Shown here: positions 8,095 through 17,625 of the stretch, in pieces
How positions within the stretch are numbered: the first letter of the stretch is position 1
Layout: the number at the start of each line of letters is the position of its first letter
Source: an uncultured Clostridia bacterium
GTDB lineage: Bacteria > Bacillota > Clostridia > Lachnospirales > Lachnospiraceae
NCBI GenBank assembly: GCA_937896665.1
Contig: CALBNS010000035.1
Location: forward strand, 1 to 45,123
DNA: 45,123 bases
Direction of reading: 5' to 3'
Made by a program: the position numbers and the translations under genes
The notes under the pieces: generated by a model
Databases searched by the model: none
The model's input: only the letters and a program-made list of their open reading frames with translations
What the model was told of the DNA's origin: nothing

Positions 8095-8217
8095 ATTCCG
8101 GGAAAGCAGTTCTTTCAGGATTCCTTGTTCGATTTATTTGAAGAGTATAGAAATACAGAAAACTTAGCATATTAGTTAGTGATAGTAATATGTGGAGAAG
8201 TGACGGAGGAAAAAATT

Positions 8218-10461
8218 ATGCGCAAAATTATGAATATCAACACAAAATGGGCATTTTCAAAGGAGGCAGATGAGGTTCCGAAACGTATGCCGGAAAAATG
8301 GTACTGGGTAAATCTCCCGCACACATGGAATGCAATCGATGGTCAGGACGGAGGCAATGATTTATATCGTGGAACAGCATATTATGCGAAAGAAATAGAA
8401 AGAAGTGAGCTGCCGGAAGGTAAGCAGTATTACCTCGAACTACAGGGGGTAAACTCTTCGGCGAACGTTTATCTGAACGGAAAGGAACTTGCACACCATG
8501 ATGGTGGTTATTCTACATGGAGAGTCAATATTACAGAGACTTTGCAGGAAAAGAATCTCTTTGTGATTGTGGTGGATAATAGTGCAAATGACACGGTATA
8601 TCCACAAAATGCAGACTTTACCTTTTATGGTGGTGTGTATCGTGATGTCAATATCATTGCGGTAGATGAGTCACACTTTGATTTGGAATATTATGGTGGC
8701 AGCGGTATTATGGTTACGCCTACGGTGAAGGAAAAAGATGCTGACATTGCATTGGAAGTATATATGACCAATGCAAAAGAAGGTCAGGAGATTGCATATA
8801 CGATCCGAAACCGTGAAGGGAAAATTGTTGCCGAAACGAGGACGCCGGTGAATGAGACAAAAACATTGATTAAGCTTTCGGATGTTCATTTGTGGCATGG
8901 CAGAAAAAATCCGTATCTTTATACGGCAGAGGCGGCATTGATAGAAAATGAAAAGGTAATTGATCAGATATGTACACGCTTCGGATGTCGCACATTTGAA
9001 ATTGATGCTGAGCGAGGGTTTATTTTAAACGGAGAAGAATATCCACTCCGTGGTGTGTCACGTCATCAGGATTGGTGGGGAATTGGGAATGCACTTTTGC
9101 CGGAACACCATGAGAAAGATATGGAACTCATCTGTGAGATGGGAGCTACCACAATCCGACTGGCACATTACCAGCACAGCCAATATTTCTACAACCTGTG
9201 TGACGAGAAGGGGATGGTTGTATGGGCTGAAATCCCATATATCTCGACGCATATGAAAAAAGGCAGGGAAAATACTATCTCCCAGATGAAGGAGCTGATT
9301 ATCCAGAATTATAATCATCCTAGTATTGTTGTATGGGGGTTATCGAATGAGATAACAATGTCAGGAAAATCGGATGAGGATTTGCTTGAAAATCATCAGA
9401 TTCTTAACGCATTGGCTCATGAACTAGATCCGACAAGAAAAACTGTAATTGCGGCAGTCAGCATGTGTGACATTCATGATCCTTATATCCAGATTCCTGA
9501 TGTAGTATCTTATAATCACTATTTTGGCTGGTATGGTGGAAATACTTCGATGAATGGTCCGTGGTTTGACAAGTTTCATAATGAATTTCCTGATATTCCA
9601 ATTGGTGTAAGTGAGTATGGCTGTGAAGCACTGAATTGGCACAGCTCGAACCCTGAACAGGGCGATTACACAGAGGAATATCAGGCTTATTATCACGAAG
9701 AACTGATTAAACAGCTGTTTTCAAGAAAATATTTATGGGCAACCCATGTCTGGAATATGTTTGATTTTGGAGCGGACTCCAGAAATGAAGGAGGCGAAAA
9801 TGGACAGAACCATAAAGGGCTGGTCACTTTTAACCGTAAGTATAAAAAGGATTCCTTTTATGCTTACAAGGCATGGTTGTCAGATGAGCCGTTTGTTCAT
9901 ATCTGTGGTAAACGATATGTGGATCGTGTCGAGAATGTGACAAAGGTGACCGTCTACTCGAACCAGCCGGAGGTGGAGTTGTTTGCAAATGGTGAGAGCC
10001 TTGGGACAATGACAAGTGAAGATCATTTCTTTTATTTTCATGTGTCGAATGAGGGTAAGACCGTACTGAAGGCAAAAGCAGGGGGATGTGAAGATGAAAG
10101 TATAATCCGTAAAGTCGATACATTTAATGAGGCATATCGGCTGAGGGAAAAGGGAGCGGTGTTGAACTGGTTTGATATTACAGCACCACAAGGGTACTAT
10201 TCACTGAATGACAAGGTGGAAGAAATTGTAAAATCGGAAGAAGGAAGAAATTATTTTTTCAAAGTGATGAAAAACATTTTTGCCAATAAGGCAGAGGGGA
10301 TGGCAGCAGGAATGCAGCTCAACGAGGAAATGATGCAGATGATGGGAGGTTTTACAGTGCTTCGCATGATTAATCTCCTAGGTGCAGCAGGTGTAAAGAT
10401 GACGAAAGATGAGTTGTTAGCAATTAACAATAGGCTGAATCAGATTTCCAAAGCAGAATAG
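8218..10461 (+). CDS. Glycoside hydrolase family 2 (beta-galactosidase/glucuronidase type)
   Basis: 747 residues. The start is the ATG at 8218 (GGAGG nine bases upstream), not the in-frame GTG at 8179. The N-terminal jelly-roll domain has LPHTWNAIDGQDGG and YRGTAYY. An Ig-like domain follows to about residue 260, then the TIM barrel. The acid/base Glu378 is in WGLSNEI and the nucleophile Glu466 in GVSEYGCEAL. The barrel ends near THVWNMFDFG. Another Ig-like domain (VTVYSNQPEVELFANG) precedes about 95 extra C-terminal residues, helical and Met-rich (EEMMQMMGGF), which I do not recognise. No signal peptide, so it is cytoplasmic and would cleave imported oligosaccharides. No transporter is adjacent. 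Beta-galactosidase is the likeliest activity; exact substrate unknown. Confidence 0.88.
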   Translation: MRKIMNINTKWAFSKEADEVPKRMPEKWYWVNLPHTWNAIDGQDGGNDLYRGTAYYAKEIERSELPEGKQYYLELQGVNSSANVYLNGKELAHHDGGYSTWRVNITETLQEKNLFVIVVDNSANDTVYPQNADFTFYGGVYRDVNIIAVDESHFDLEYYGGSGIMVTPTVKEKDADIALEVYMTNAKEGQEIAYTIRNREGKIVAETRTPVNETKTLIKLSDVHLWHGRKNPYLYTAEAALIENEKVIDQICTRFGCRTFEIDAERGFILNGEEYPLRGVSRHQDWWGIGNALLPEHHEKDMELICEMGATTIRLAHYQHSQYFYNLCDEKGMVVWAEIPYISTHMKKGRENTISQMKELIIQNYNHPSIVVWGLSNEITMSGKSDEDLLENHQILNALAHELDPTRKTVIAAVSMCDIHDPYIQIPDVVSYNHYFGWYGGNTSMNGPWFDKFHNEFPDIPIGVSEYGCEALNWHSSNPEQGDYTEEYQAYYHEELIKQLFSRKYLWATHVWNMFDFGADSRNEGGENGQNHKGLVTFNRKYKKDSFYAYKAWLSDEPFVHICGKRYVDRVENVTKVTVYSNQPEVELFANGESLGTMTSEDHFFYFHVSNEGKTVLKAKAGGCEDESIIRKVDTFNEAYRLREKGAVLNWFDITAPQGYYSLNDKVEEIVKSEEGRNYFFKVMKNIFANKAEGMAAGMQLNEEMMQMMGGFTVLRMINLLGAAGVKMTKDELLAINNRLNQISKAE

Positions 10462-10463
10462 TA

Positions 10464-10492
10464 TTGAAAAACCGTGTGTGATTTGTTAGTAT
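10464..10492 (+). promoter_or_regulatory. Promoter for mntP
   Basis: TTGAAA at 10464, a 17-base spacer and TAGTAT at 10487. It starts right after the glycosidase stop. The leader to mntP is only about 30 bases, too short for a yybP-ykoY manganese riboswitch. Confidence 0.6.
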
Positions 10493-10529
10493 GGAAAAGG
10501 AAAGTTTATTGAAAATACGGAGGAAAATC

Positions 10530-11108
10530 ATGTCGGTTTTAATTGAATTGTTCTTGGTCGGAGTTGGACTTGCGATGGATGCATTTGCGGTTTCCGTCTG
10601 TAAAGGGCTTGCGATGAAGAAGATGAATAAGGGACAGGCGATTACAATTGGTTTATTCTTTGGTGGTTTTCAGGCGCTGATGCCGTTCGTAGGCTGGGCG
10701 CTTGGAAAACAGTTTGAGGAATATATTGTGAGTGTGGACCATTGGATTGCATTTGTTTTACTGGTATTCATCGGTGGGAAAATGATTTATGAAGCAATTA
10801 ATCCGGAAGCAGAAGATATGGTTATGAAGGCGGACAGACCGTTAGATATTAAAGAACTGTTTGTTTTGGCAATTGCTACGAGTATCGATGCACTGGCAGT
10901 TGGAATTACATTTGCATTTCTACAATATCCGATTTTAGAGGCGGTTGTGATTATAGGTGTTGTCACATTTGTAATCTCGGTGGCCGGAGTCTATATCGGA
11001 CATGGATTTGGAAACAAGTATAAGCATAAAGCAGAGCTTGCCGGCGGAGTGATTCTTGTATGTATTGGGCTGAAAATCATGTTAGAACATACGGGGATTT
11101 TAGGATAA
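10530..11108 (+). CDS. mntP: Manganese efflux pump MntP
   Basis: 192 residues. The ATG at 10530 has GGAGG eight bases upstream; the longer frame from 10491 has no such site. Six transmembrane segments form two repeats of the LysE-like MntP fold. Each repeat carries the diagnostic Asp: Asp17 in LAMDAFAVS and Asp120 in TSIDALAVG. Conserved Gly-rich helices (GLFFGGFQALMPFVGW) are present. It exports Mn2+ from the cytoplasm. It lies between unrelated genes, with its own promoter. Confidence 0.92.
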   Translation: MSVLIELFLVGVGLAMDAFAVSVCKGLAMKKMNKGQAITIGLFFGGFQALMPFVGWALGKQFEEYIVSVDHWIAFVLLVFIGGKMIYEAINPEAEDMVMKADRPLDIKELFVLAIATSIDALAVGITFAFLQYPILEAVVIIGVVTFVISVAGVYIGHGFGNKYKHKAELAGGVILVCIGLKIMLEHTGILG

Positions 11109-11151
11109 GGAATGGGAAGAGTGTGGAATATTTACTTTTAGAGGAGAATAT

Positions 11152-12954
11152 ATGATGAATACAATTTTGACAAGCATTAAGCTGTTAGGAGGACTTGCCA
11201 TGTTTCTTTATGGCATGGAAATTATGGGAGATGGATTAAAACAAGGATCCGGCACAGCTTTAAAAAATGTCCTTGGGAAATTAACAAACAATGTGTTTCT
11301 AGGATTACTTACCGGTGCTCTTGTAACGGCGGTAATTCAAAGCTCCACAGCAACGATTGTATTAACGGTTGGTCTTATTGGGGCGGGAATTTTAAATCTC
11401 CGTCAGGCAGTCAGTATCGTATTGGGAGCTAATATTGGTACTACAATAACAGCACAGATTATCCGTCTGATGGATATTGATTCTTCAGGTGGTTCGATTC
11501 TGAGTTTTTTTAAGCCGGACACGCTTGCTCCGTTAGCATTGATTATTGGTATTATTCTGGTTATGTTTATTAAGAAAGAAGGAAGCAAAAATGTAGGTAT
11601 GATTGCACTTGGTTTCGGTGTCCTGTTTACCGGGCTAATGTCTATGACAGCTGCTGTTGAACCATTGTCGCAATCGGATGCTTTTGTTGATGCACTGAGT
11701 TATTTTGCCAATATGCCGGTACTTGGTATCTTTACCGGACTTGTTCTGACTGTCATTATTCAGAGTTCTTCTGCGATGGTTGGAATTCTTCAGGCACTCT
11801 CTTCTACTGGAGTATTAACATTTGATTTGGTATATCCGATTGTTATGGGAATCAATCTTGGTACATGCGTTACAACAGCTATGGTTTGTTCCATTGGTTC
11901 TTCCAAAGATGCAAAGCGTACTGGTGTCGTACATATAGTATTTAATACGATTGGAACTATTGTTTTCATGATAGGAATGACGCTGGTTCGTCAGGCGGGA
12001 GCATTTGGAGGACTGTGGGAGAGCACAGTAGACAGTGGGGCTATTGCTAATTTCCAGACGTTGTTCAACTTAGTTACGGCGATTGTGCTGCTTCCTTTTG
12101 TTAATGTATTGGTTAAAGTAGCATGTATGTTTGTAAAAGATGATGAGGCAGAAAAAGAGGTATATCCGGAGCTTGCAGCATTGGATACAAAGCTTATGAT
12201 TTCTCCAACAGTTGCCATCAACGGAGTGACAAAAGTGGCAACACAGATGGCTGTAGTAGCGAAAGAAAACATTATGCGTGCACTTTCACAATTTAAGGAA
12301 TACGAAGAGAAACGGGCGGAAGAAATCGTTCTGTCGGAAGACAGGTTAGATTGCTTTACAGACCGTGCGGATAATTATCTAATTCAGTTGTCAAGTAATA
12401 TTGAAACGGAAGCCGACAAACGTCAGCACGGCATGCTTATGCAATGTATCCGTGACATTGAGCGGATTGGCGATTATGCTACAAATCTTGATGAGCAGGC
12501 CAAAACACTTTATGATTCAGGACTTGTTTTCTCAGAAAGCGCACAGCAGGAAATGGATATTATTGGAAATGCAGTGCAAGAGATTTTGCGGCTTACAGTT
12601 GATGCGCTTGAAACAGATGATGATTATATTATACGCCGTATCGAGCCATTGGAAGAAGTCATTGATGATATGGTGTTACTGCTTAAGAACCGTCACACAG
12701 AGCGTCTGTGTCAGGGAATCTGTTCCATCAATTCCGGTCTGGTATTTATGGATGCACTTACCAGCATGGAACGAACAGCAGATCAGTGTTCGAATATTGC
12801 GATGCTTTTGCTTGGCAAGAACAATGAGGAAATTATGAAGAACCATCACGTATATCTGCATGAACTTCATTCATCGACAGATCAGTCTTATATTGCCGAG
12901 CAGATGAACCGCAGAGAACAGTATCTCGTACCGCTTGAGAATATTAAATTTTAA
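11152..12954 (+). CDS. Na+/phosphate cotransporter family protein with C-terminal PhoU domain
   Basis: 600 residues. The N-terminal 330 residues form the Na/Pi symporter domain with its two inverted repeats marked by QSS motifs: VIQSSTAT (Gln63) and IIQSSSAM (about residue 203). About eight to ten membrane segments are visible. From about 350 on, the protein is helical and cytoplasmic with PhoU-like repeats (MQCIRDIERIGDYATN; ALTSMERTADQCSNIA). This is the bacterial NptA/YjbB-type layout, for phosphate transport in or out. Two adjacent ATGs (11152, 11155) follow GAGGAG. No pst or pho genes are nearby. Confidence 0.9.
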   Translation: MMNTILTSIKLLGGLAMFLYGMEIMGDGLKQGSGTALKNVLGKLTNNVFLGLLTGALVTAVIQSSTATIVLTVGLIGAGILNLRQAVSIVLGANIGTTITAQIIRLMDIDSSGGSILSFFKPDTLAPLALIIGIILVMFIKKEGSKNVGMIALGFGVLFTGLMSMTAAVEPLSQSDAFVDALSYFANMPVLGIFTGLVLTVIIQSSSAMVGILQALSSTGVLTFDLVYPIVMGINLGTCVTTAMVCSIGSSKDAKRTGVVHIVFNTIGTIVFMIGMTLVRQAGAFGGLWESTVDSGAIANFQTLFNLVTAIVLLPFVNVLVKVACMFVKDDEAEKEVYPELAALDTKLMISPTVAINGVTKVATQMAVVAKENIMRALSQFKEYEEKRAEEIVLSEDRLDCFTDRADNYLIQLSSNIETEADKRQHGMLMQCIRDIERIGDYATNLDEQAKTLYDSGLVFSESAQQEMDIIGNAVQEILRLTVDALETDDDYIIRRIEPLEEVIDDMVLLLKNRHTERLCQGICSINSGLVFMDALTSMERTADQCSNIAMLLLGKNNEEIMKNHHVYLHELHSSTDQSYIAEQMNRREQYLVPLENIKF

Positions 12955-13011
12955 GACTATAGGGTAGATTATATAGAGTATCTTATACGAAATGAATAAT
13001 GATAGATGGAG

Positions 13012-13042
13012 AAGGTGTAGATTTCGGTCTGCACCTTTATTA
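13012..13042 (+). terminator. Terminator after the Na/Pi cotransporter gene
   Basis: AAGGTGTAGA at 13012-13021 pairs with TCTGCACCTT at 13028-13037 (one G-T pair). A 6-base loop separates them and TATTATAAA follows. Confidence 0.7.
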
Positions 13043-13077
13043 TAAATAAAAAGTTTCATTAAAATTCATAAAAATAA

Positions 13078-13104
13078 TTAGCACTCAATACTTGACAGTG
13101 CTAA
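13078..13104. promoter_or_regulatory. CIRCE operator (HrcA binding site)
   Basis: TTAGCACTC, nine bases, then CAGTGCTAA. The CIRCE consensus is TTAGCACTC-N9-GAGTGCTAA; only one of 18 arm bases differs. It overlaps the clpB -35 box, where bound HrcA would block RNA polymerase. This predicts heat-inducible clpB. Confidence 0.92.
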
Positions 13105-13120
13105 CAACATGTGTTATACC
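13092..13120 (+). promoter_or_regulatory. clpB promoter
   Basis: A perfect TTGACA at 13092, a 17-base spacer and TATACC at 13115. The -35 lies between and partly within the CIRCE arms. Confidence 0.85.
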
Positions 13121-13174
13121 TATCCTAGAACAAATAAAGTTTATCCATGAACTAAATGAAAGTGAGGTATTGGT

Positions 13175-15772
13175 ATGAACATTCAGAAATTTACGCAAAA
13201 CTCATTACAGGCAGTGCAAAGCTGCGAGAAAATTGCTTATGAGTATGGCAATCAGGAAATCGAGCAGGAACATTTATTATATGCATTATTGACACAGGAT
13301 GACAGTTTAATTCTGAAATTATTAGAAAAGATGAATATTCAGAAAGAATTGTTTGTGAACCGTACGGAAGAGGCGCTTCGTAAAAGAGCGAAAGTACAAG
13401 GTGGACAATTATACATTGGACAGGATTTGAATAAGGCTTTGATTCATGCTGAAGATGAAGCAAAGCAGATGGGAGACGAGTATGTCTCTGTGGAACACCT
13501 GTTTTTGGCAATGATGAAGTATCCAAATCGTGAAGTCAAAGCCATTTTCAAAGAAGCCGGTATTACAAGAGACGGATTTTTGAAAGTATTGTCTACAATC
13601 CGTGGTAATCAACGTGTAACCAGCGACAACCCGGAGGCAACTTATGATACATTGAATAAATATGGGCAGGATCTGGTAGAACGCGCCAGAGAGCAGAAGC
13701 TGGATCCAGTAATCGGACGTGATGCAGAGATTCGTAATGTCATTCGTATTCTTTCACGAAAGACGAAAAATAATCCAGTGCTGATTGGAGAACCGGGTGT
13801 TGGTAAGACAGCCGCAGTAGAAGGGCTTGCACAGCGTATTGTGCGCGGTGATGTTCCGGAAGGATTGAAGGATAAAAAAGTATTTGCTTTGGATATGGGT
13901 GCACTTGTTGCAGGTGCAAAGTATAGGGGGGAATTTGAAGAACGTTTGAAAGCTGTTCTCGAAGAGGTGAAGAAGAGTGATGGAAATATTATTCTTTTCA
14001 TCGATGAGCTTCATACAATTGTAGGTGCCGGAAAGACAGATGGCGCCATGGATGCCGGCAATATGTTAAAGCCGATGCTTGCCCGTGGAGAACTGCATTG
14101 TATCGGGGCAACCACATTGGATGAATACCGTCAGTATATTGAAAAAGATGCAGCATTAGAAAGACGTTTTCAGCCAGTAATGGTTGATGAGCCAAGTGTA
14201 GAAGATGCAATTTCAATTTTACGTGGACTGAAAGAACGCTATGAAGTCTTTCATGGTGTAAAGATTACGGATAGTGCACTTGTAGCAGCGGCAACACTTT
14301 CGAACCGTTATATTTCGGACCGGTTCCTGCCAGATAAGGCGATTGACCTTGTGGATGAAGCATGTGCCTTGATTAAAACGGAACTGGATTCCATGCCGAC
14401 AGAACTGGACGAATTGCAGAGAAGGATTATGCAGTTGGAGATTGAGGAAGCGGCATTGAAAAAGGAGGATGACAGACTCAGTAAGGAACGTTTGGAGCAT
14501 TTACAACAGGAACTTGCAGAGCTGCGTGAAAGCTTCAAGGGACAAAAAGCTCAATGGGATAATGAAAAGACTTCCGTGGAACGTCTGCAGAAAATCCGTG
14601 AAGAGATTGAGCAGGTAAATCAAGAGATTCAGAAAGCGAAACAGGCGTATAATCTTGAAAAAGCTGCAGAACTTCAATATGGTAAGCTTCCACAGCTTAC
14701 AAAGCAGCTCGAAGAAGAGGAAGAGAAGGTCAGAACACGAGAAATGTCATTGGTGCATGAGAGTGTGACCGAAGAAGAAATTGCTAAGATTATTTCCAGA
14801 TGGACAGGTATTCCGGTAGCAAAGCTCAACGAAAGTGAACGAAGCAAGATCTTGCATTTAGATGTGGAGCTTCATAAACGTGTAATTGGACAGAATGAAG
14901 GTGTTACGAAGGTAACAGAGGCCATCATACGTTCCAAAGCAGGCATTAAAGATCCAAGCAAACCAATTGGGTCATTCCTGTTCCTTGGACCGACCGGAGT
15001 TGGTAAGACAGAACTTGCAAAGGCACTTGCAGAAAGTCTGTTTGATGATGAAAGTAATATGGTGCGTATTGACATGAGTGAGTATATGGAGAAATACTCT
15101 GTTTCTCGTCTGATTGGAGCACCTCCGGGATATGTGGGATACGACGAAGGAGGACAGCTCACTGAAGCAGTCAGAAGGAAACCGTATTCGGTAGTGCTGT
15201 TTGATGAAGTAGAAAAGGCACATCCAGATGTGTTTAATGTACTGTTACAAATATTGGATGATGGTCGTATTACGGATTCACAGGGTCGCACAGTGGATTT
15301 TAAGAATACAATTTTGATTATGACATCTAACATCGGTTCAGCTTATTTGTTAGACGGAATTGATGAAAATGGTGAAATTCGCGAAGAAAATGAAAAGATG
15401 GTAATGAACGAACTCCGTGCACATTTCAGACCTGAATTTTTAAACCGTCTGGATGAGACAATTATGTTCAAACCATTGACAAAGAACGATGTACATCAGA
15501 TTATTGATTTATTGCTGCAGGATGTAAATAAGCGTTTGGAAGATAAAGAAGTGACCATCGAATTGACTGATGCGGCAAAGAACTTTGTAGTGGAAGGCGG
15601 TTATGAGCCAATGTATGGTGCAAGACCGCTGAAGAGATATTTACAGAAGCATGTGGAAACTCTGGCTGCAAGACTTTTATTGGAAGGCAATGTGGGAAGA
15701 TGTGATGTGATAGTCATAGATGTGGATGGTGAAAATCTGAGTACACATGTGAAAGGTAGGATAACTGCATAA
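13175..15772 (+). CDS. clpB: ATP-dependent disaggregase chaperone ClpB
   Basis: 865 residues, normal ClpB length. With DnaK it pulls proteins out of aggregates. The Clp N domain is at 1-145. NBD1 has Walker A GEPGVGKTA near 205 and LFIDELHT. The coiled-coil middle domain at about 400-525 separates ClpB from ClpA/ClpC. NBD2 has Walker A GPTGVGKTE near 605 and VVLFDEVEKAH. The C-terminal domain has YGARPLKRYLQ. No ClpP-binding IGF/IGL loop was noticed. Start ATG 13175 has GTGAGG upstream. It is controlled by the CIRCE operator; no dnaK, grpE or hrcA is in the window. Confidence 0.97.
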   Translation: MNIQKFTQNSLQAVQSCEKIAYEYGNQEIEQEHLLYALLTQDDSLILKLLEKMNIQKELFVNRTEEALRKRAKVQGGQLYIGQDLNKALIHAEDEAKQMGDEYVSVEHLFLAMMKYPNREVKAIFKEAGITRDGFLKVLSTIRGNQRVTSDNPEATYDTLNKYGQDLVERAREQKLDPVIGRDAEIRNVIRILSRKTKNNPVLIGEPGVGKTAAVEGLAQRIVRGDVPEGLKDKKVFALDMGALVAGAKYRGEFEERLKAVLEEVKKSDGNIILFIDELHTIVGAGKTDGAMDAGNMLKPMLARGELHCIGATTLDEYRQYIEKDAALERRFQPVMVDEPSVEDAISILRGLKERYEVFHGVKITDSALVAAATLSNRYISDRFLPDKAIDLVDEACALIKTELDSMPTELDELQRRIMQLEIEEAALKKEDDRLSKERLEHLQQELAELRESFKGQKAQWDNEKTSVERLQKIREEIEQVNQEIQKAKQAYNLEKAAELQYGKLPQLTKQLEEEEEKVRTREMSLVHESVTEEEIAKIISRWTGIPVAKLNESERSKILHLDVELHKRVIGQNEGVTKVTEAIIRSKAGIKDPSKPIGSFLFLGPTGVGKTELAKALAESLFDDESNMVRIDMSEYMEKYSVSRLIGAPPGYVGYDEGGQLTEAVRRKPYSVVLFDEVEKAHPDVFNVLLQILDDGRITDSQGRTVDFKNTILIMTSNIGSAYLLDGIDENGEIREENEKMVMNELRAHFRPEFLNRLDETIMFKPLTKNDVHQIIDLLLQDVNKRLEDKEVTIELTDAAKNFVVEGGYEPMYGARPLKRYLQKHVETLAARLLLEGNVGRCDVIVIDVDGENLSTHVKGRITA

Positions 15773-15777
15773 AAATA

Positions 15778-15806
15778 TTGCCATATAGAACCTTTCAGTT
15801 TAAAAT
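15778..15806 (+). promoter_or_regulatory. Promoter for the aldo/keto reductase gene
   Basis: TTGCCA at 15778, a 17-base spacer and TAAAAT at 15801, placed 34 bases before the ATG. Confidence 0.55.
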
Positions 15807-15840
15807 GTAAAAAGGACTATTGAATAGAAAGGTTGAAAAT

Positions 15841-16851
15841 ATGAAATATACAACATTAGGAAAAACGGGGCTAGAGGTCTCTGTTGTTGGTCTCGGAGGA
15901 ATTCCGGTCCAGAGAACGGACCGGAAAGAGGCCAGAAAGATTGTAGAAGAATGTATGAGACAGGGCATCAATTTCCTGGATACTGCCAGAGGCTATACGG
16001 TATCAGAAGAATTTTTTGGGGAAGCATTAAAAGACTGTCGAGACAAATGGGTAATTGCAACGAAATCAATGTCAAGAGATTATGAAAACATGAAGGCTGA
16101 TATTGAGAAGAGTCTTAAGAATCTGCAGACGGATTATATCGATTTGTATCAGATTCATAATATAAAGACGGAGGAAGAATTTGGTATATGTTTTGGTGAA
16201 GATGGTGCCTATAAAGCATTGCTGGAGGCAAAAGAAGCAGGAAAAATTAGGCATATTGGGGCAACAGCCCATAGTACTGAAACTTTCGCAAGATTAATCC
16301 GTGAATATGAAAATCAGATTGAAACTATGATGTTCCCTTATAATATTGTGGAAAATCAAGGCGCAGAGCTTATAAAAGAATGCGCAGAAAAGAATATTGG
16401 TTTTATTGCGATGAAACCAATTGCAGGTGGAAATATTGATGACACGGTTCTCGCACTCCGTTATATTTTGAATAATCCGGACTGTACAATTGTGATTCCC
16501 GGTATGGGAAATGTCAAAGAAGTTCAACAGAATACAACAGATGCAGTATTTATGCCATTAGGTGAGGATGATCAGGAAGAATGTAAGAAAATTGCCAGAG
16601 AACTCGGAAGTGAATTCTGTAGAAGATGTGGTTACTGTGCACCATGTCCACAGGGAATTAATATTCCATCCAACTTCCTGTTTGTTAATTATAAGAGAAA
16701 ATATGGTCTGGGGGATTGGGCAAAAAGTCGTTATCACACAATGACAGCAACAGCAAAAGACTGTGTGAAATGTGGCCTATGTGAAACGAGATGTCCATAT
16801 AATCTGCCGATCCGGTCAATGCTTGAAAAAGTAGCACAAGAGATGGAATAA
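15841..16851 (+). CDS. Aldo/keto reductase with C-terminal 2[4Fe-4S] ferredoxin domain
   Basis: 336 residues from the ATG at 15841 (AAAGG upstream); a TTG at 15820 is less likely. The N-terminal 240 residues are an AKR barrel with the usual tetrad: Asp47, Tyr52, Lys75 and His106 (DLYQIHN). The C-terminal part has two four-Cys cluster motifs: Cys260/263/266/269 (CRRCGYCAPCP) and Cys308/311/314/318 (CVKCGLCETRCP). This fusion is common in anaerobes and is thought to pass electrons between NAD(P)H and an iron-sulfur partner. The physiological substrate is unknown. The next gene lies 32 bases on. Confidence 0.9.
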   Translation: MKYTTLGKTGLEVSVVGLGGIPVQRTDRKEARKIVEECMRQGINFLDTARGYTVSEEFFGEALKDCRDKWVIATKSMSRDYENMKADIEKSLKNLQTDYIDLYQIHNIKTEEEFGICFGEDGAYKALLEAKEAGKIRHIGATAHSTETFARLIREYENQIETMMFPYNIVENQGAELIKECAEKNIGFIAMKPIAGGNIDDTVLALRYILNNPDCTIVIPGMGNVKEVQQNTTDAVFMPLGEDDQEECKKIARELGSEFCRRCGYCAPCPQGINIPSNFLFVNYKRKYGLGDWAKSRYHTMTATAKDCVKCGLCETRCPYNLPIRSMLEKVAQEME

Positions 16852-16883
16852 TATAGCATAGTACAAAAGATGAGGAGAAAACC

Positions 16884-17585
16884 ATGCCGGGTTATATATT
16901 ACATTTAACAGCAGCGCAGATGGTACTCTTTGGGCTGCCTGAGACAAGCCTTTTATATAGTGATTTGAAAGGACAGAATGACTTTTTAGTGGGAAGCCTC
17001 TTGCCGGACACTGTGAAAGAAAAAAGAGCTTCTCATTTTCGCAATCCCAAATATTCAAAAAATATGATTGAATATCCAGACATCAATCTATTTCTTGAAA
17101 AGTATAAGGGGCTGTTAGTGGATAAAAGTTGCCTTGGATACTATTTTCATCTCTATGTAGACCGCAAATTTTTTAAAGAATATATGCCAAAGCTTATAGG
17201 GCTTTATGATGACGAAGGCTTTGAGGTGGAAGAGATGGATCGGGTCAAATGGGTATGTTTGAAGCGAACAGGGCAGAGGATTAGCAGAAAAGAGTTTTTC
17301 TCAGAAGCCAATATGTATGGTGATTATACGAAAATGAATACCTATCTTGCGGAACGGTACCATTTGCCGCTTACACTGGATATAGAGATTCCTAATCCGG
17401 GAATTTGCGAAGTAGACTATAAAGATTTGGAAAATGTTTTACAGGAATTAAGAGGATATCAGTCACTCCCGGTTTCAGCAGTTGAAGAATTGCGTGTGTT
17501 TGAAATAGATCATTTACTTGGATTTTTAGAAGAGATTTCCAGAAAATTTTTGGGAATGTGTATGAGCAATGGTTGGATTGTATAA
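16884..17585 (+). CDS. Probable metal-dependent hydrolase (zinc-dependent phospholipase C-like)
   Basis: 233 residues. ATG 16884 has GAGGAG upstream. No signal peptide is visible. Spaced metal-ligand candidates appear in the order seen in the zinc-dependent phospholipase C-like superfamily: His7 in GYILHLT, Asp42 in GSLLPD, His51 in ASHFRNP, and His89 with Asp93 in YYFHLYVD. The second half (about 110-233) is helical with no motif I know. The match is by pattern only, so the activity is uncertain. It is the last gene before a strong terminator and probably forms an operon with the reductase upstream. Confidence 0.6.
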   Translation: MPGYILHLTAAQMVLFGLPETSLLYSDLKGQNDFLVGSLLPDTVKEKRASHFRNPKYSKNMIEYPDINLFLEKYKGLLVDKSCLGYYFHLYVDRKFFKEYMPKLIGLYDDEGFEVEEMDRVKWVCLKRTGQRISRKEFFSEANMYGDYTKMNTYLAERYHLPLTLDIEIPNPGICEVDYKDLENVLQELRGYQSLPVSAVEELRVFEIDHLLGFLEEISRKFLGMCMSNGWIV

Positions 17586-17625
17586 AAGTAAAAAAGAGTT
17601 CGCTCGCGAACTCTTTTTTACTTTT
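17584..17625. terminator. Strong bidirectional terminator, 19-bp perfect stem
   Basis: The left arm is 17584-17602 and the right arm 17607-17625, perfectly complementary over 19 bases around a CTCG loop. The core is GAGTTCG/CGAACTC, flanked by A6/T6 and AAAAGT/ACTTTT. It touches the stop codons of both convergent genes. Confidence 0.93.

Noticed and set aside
8179..8217. Upstream GTG start for the GH2 gene
   Set aside because: No ribosome binding site, whereas the ATG at 8218 has GGAGG at good spacing and gives the usual family N-terminus.
10462..10529. Possible manganese riboswitch ahead of mntP
   Set aside because: The leader after the promoter is about 30 bases, far too short for a yybP-ykoY aptamer.
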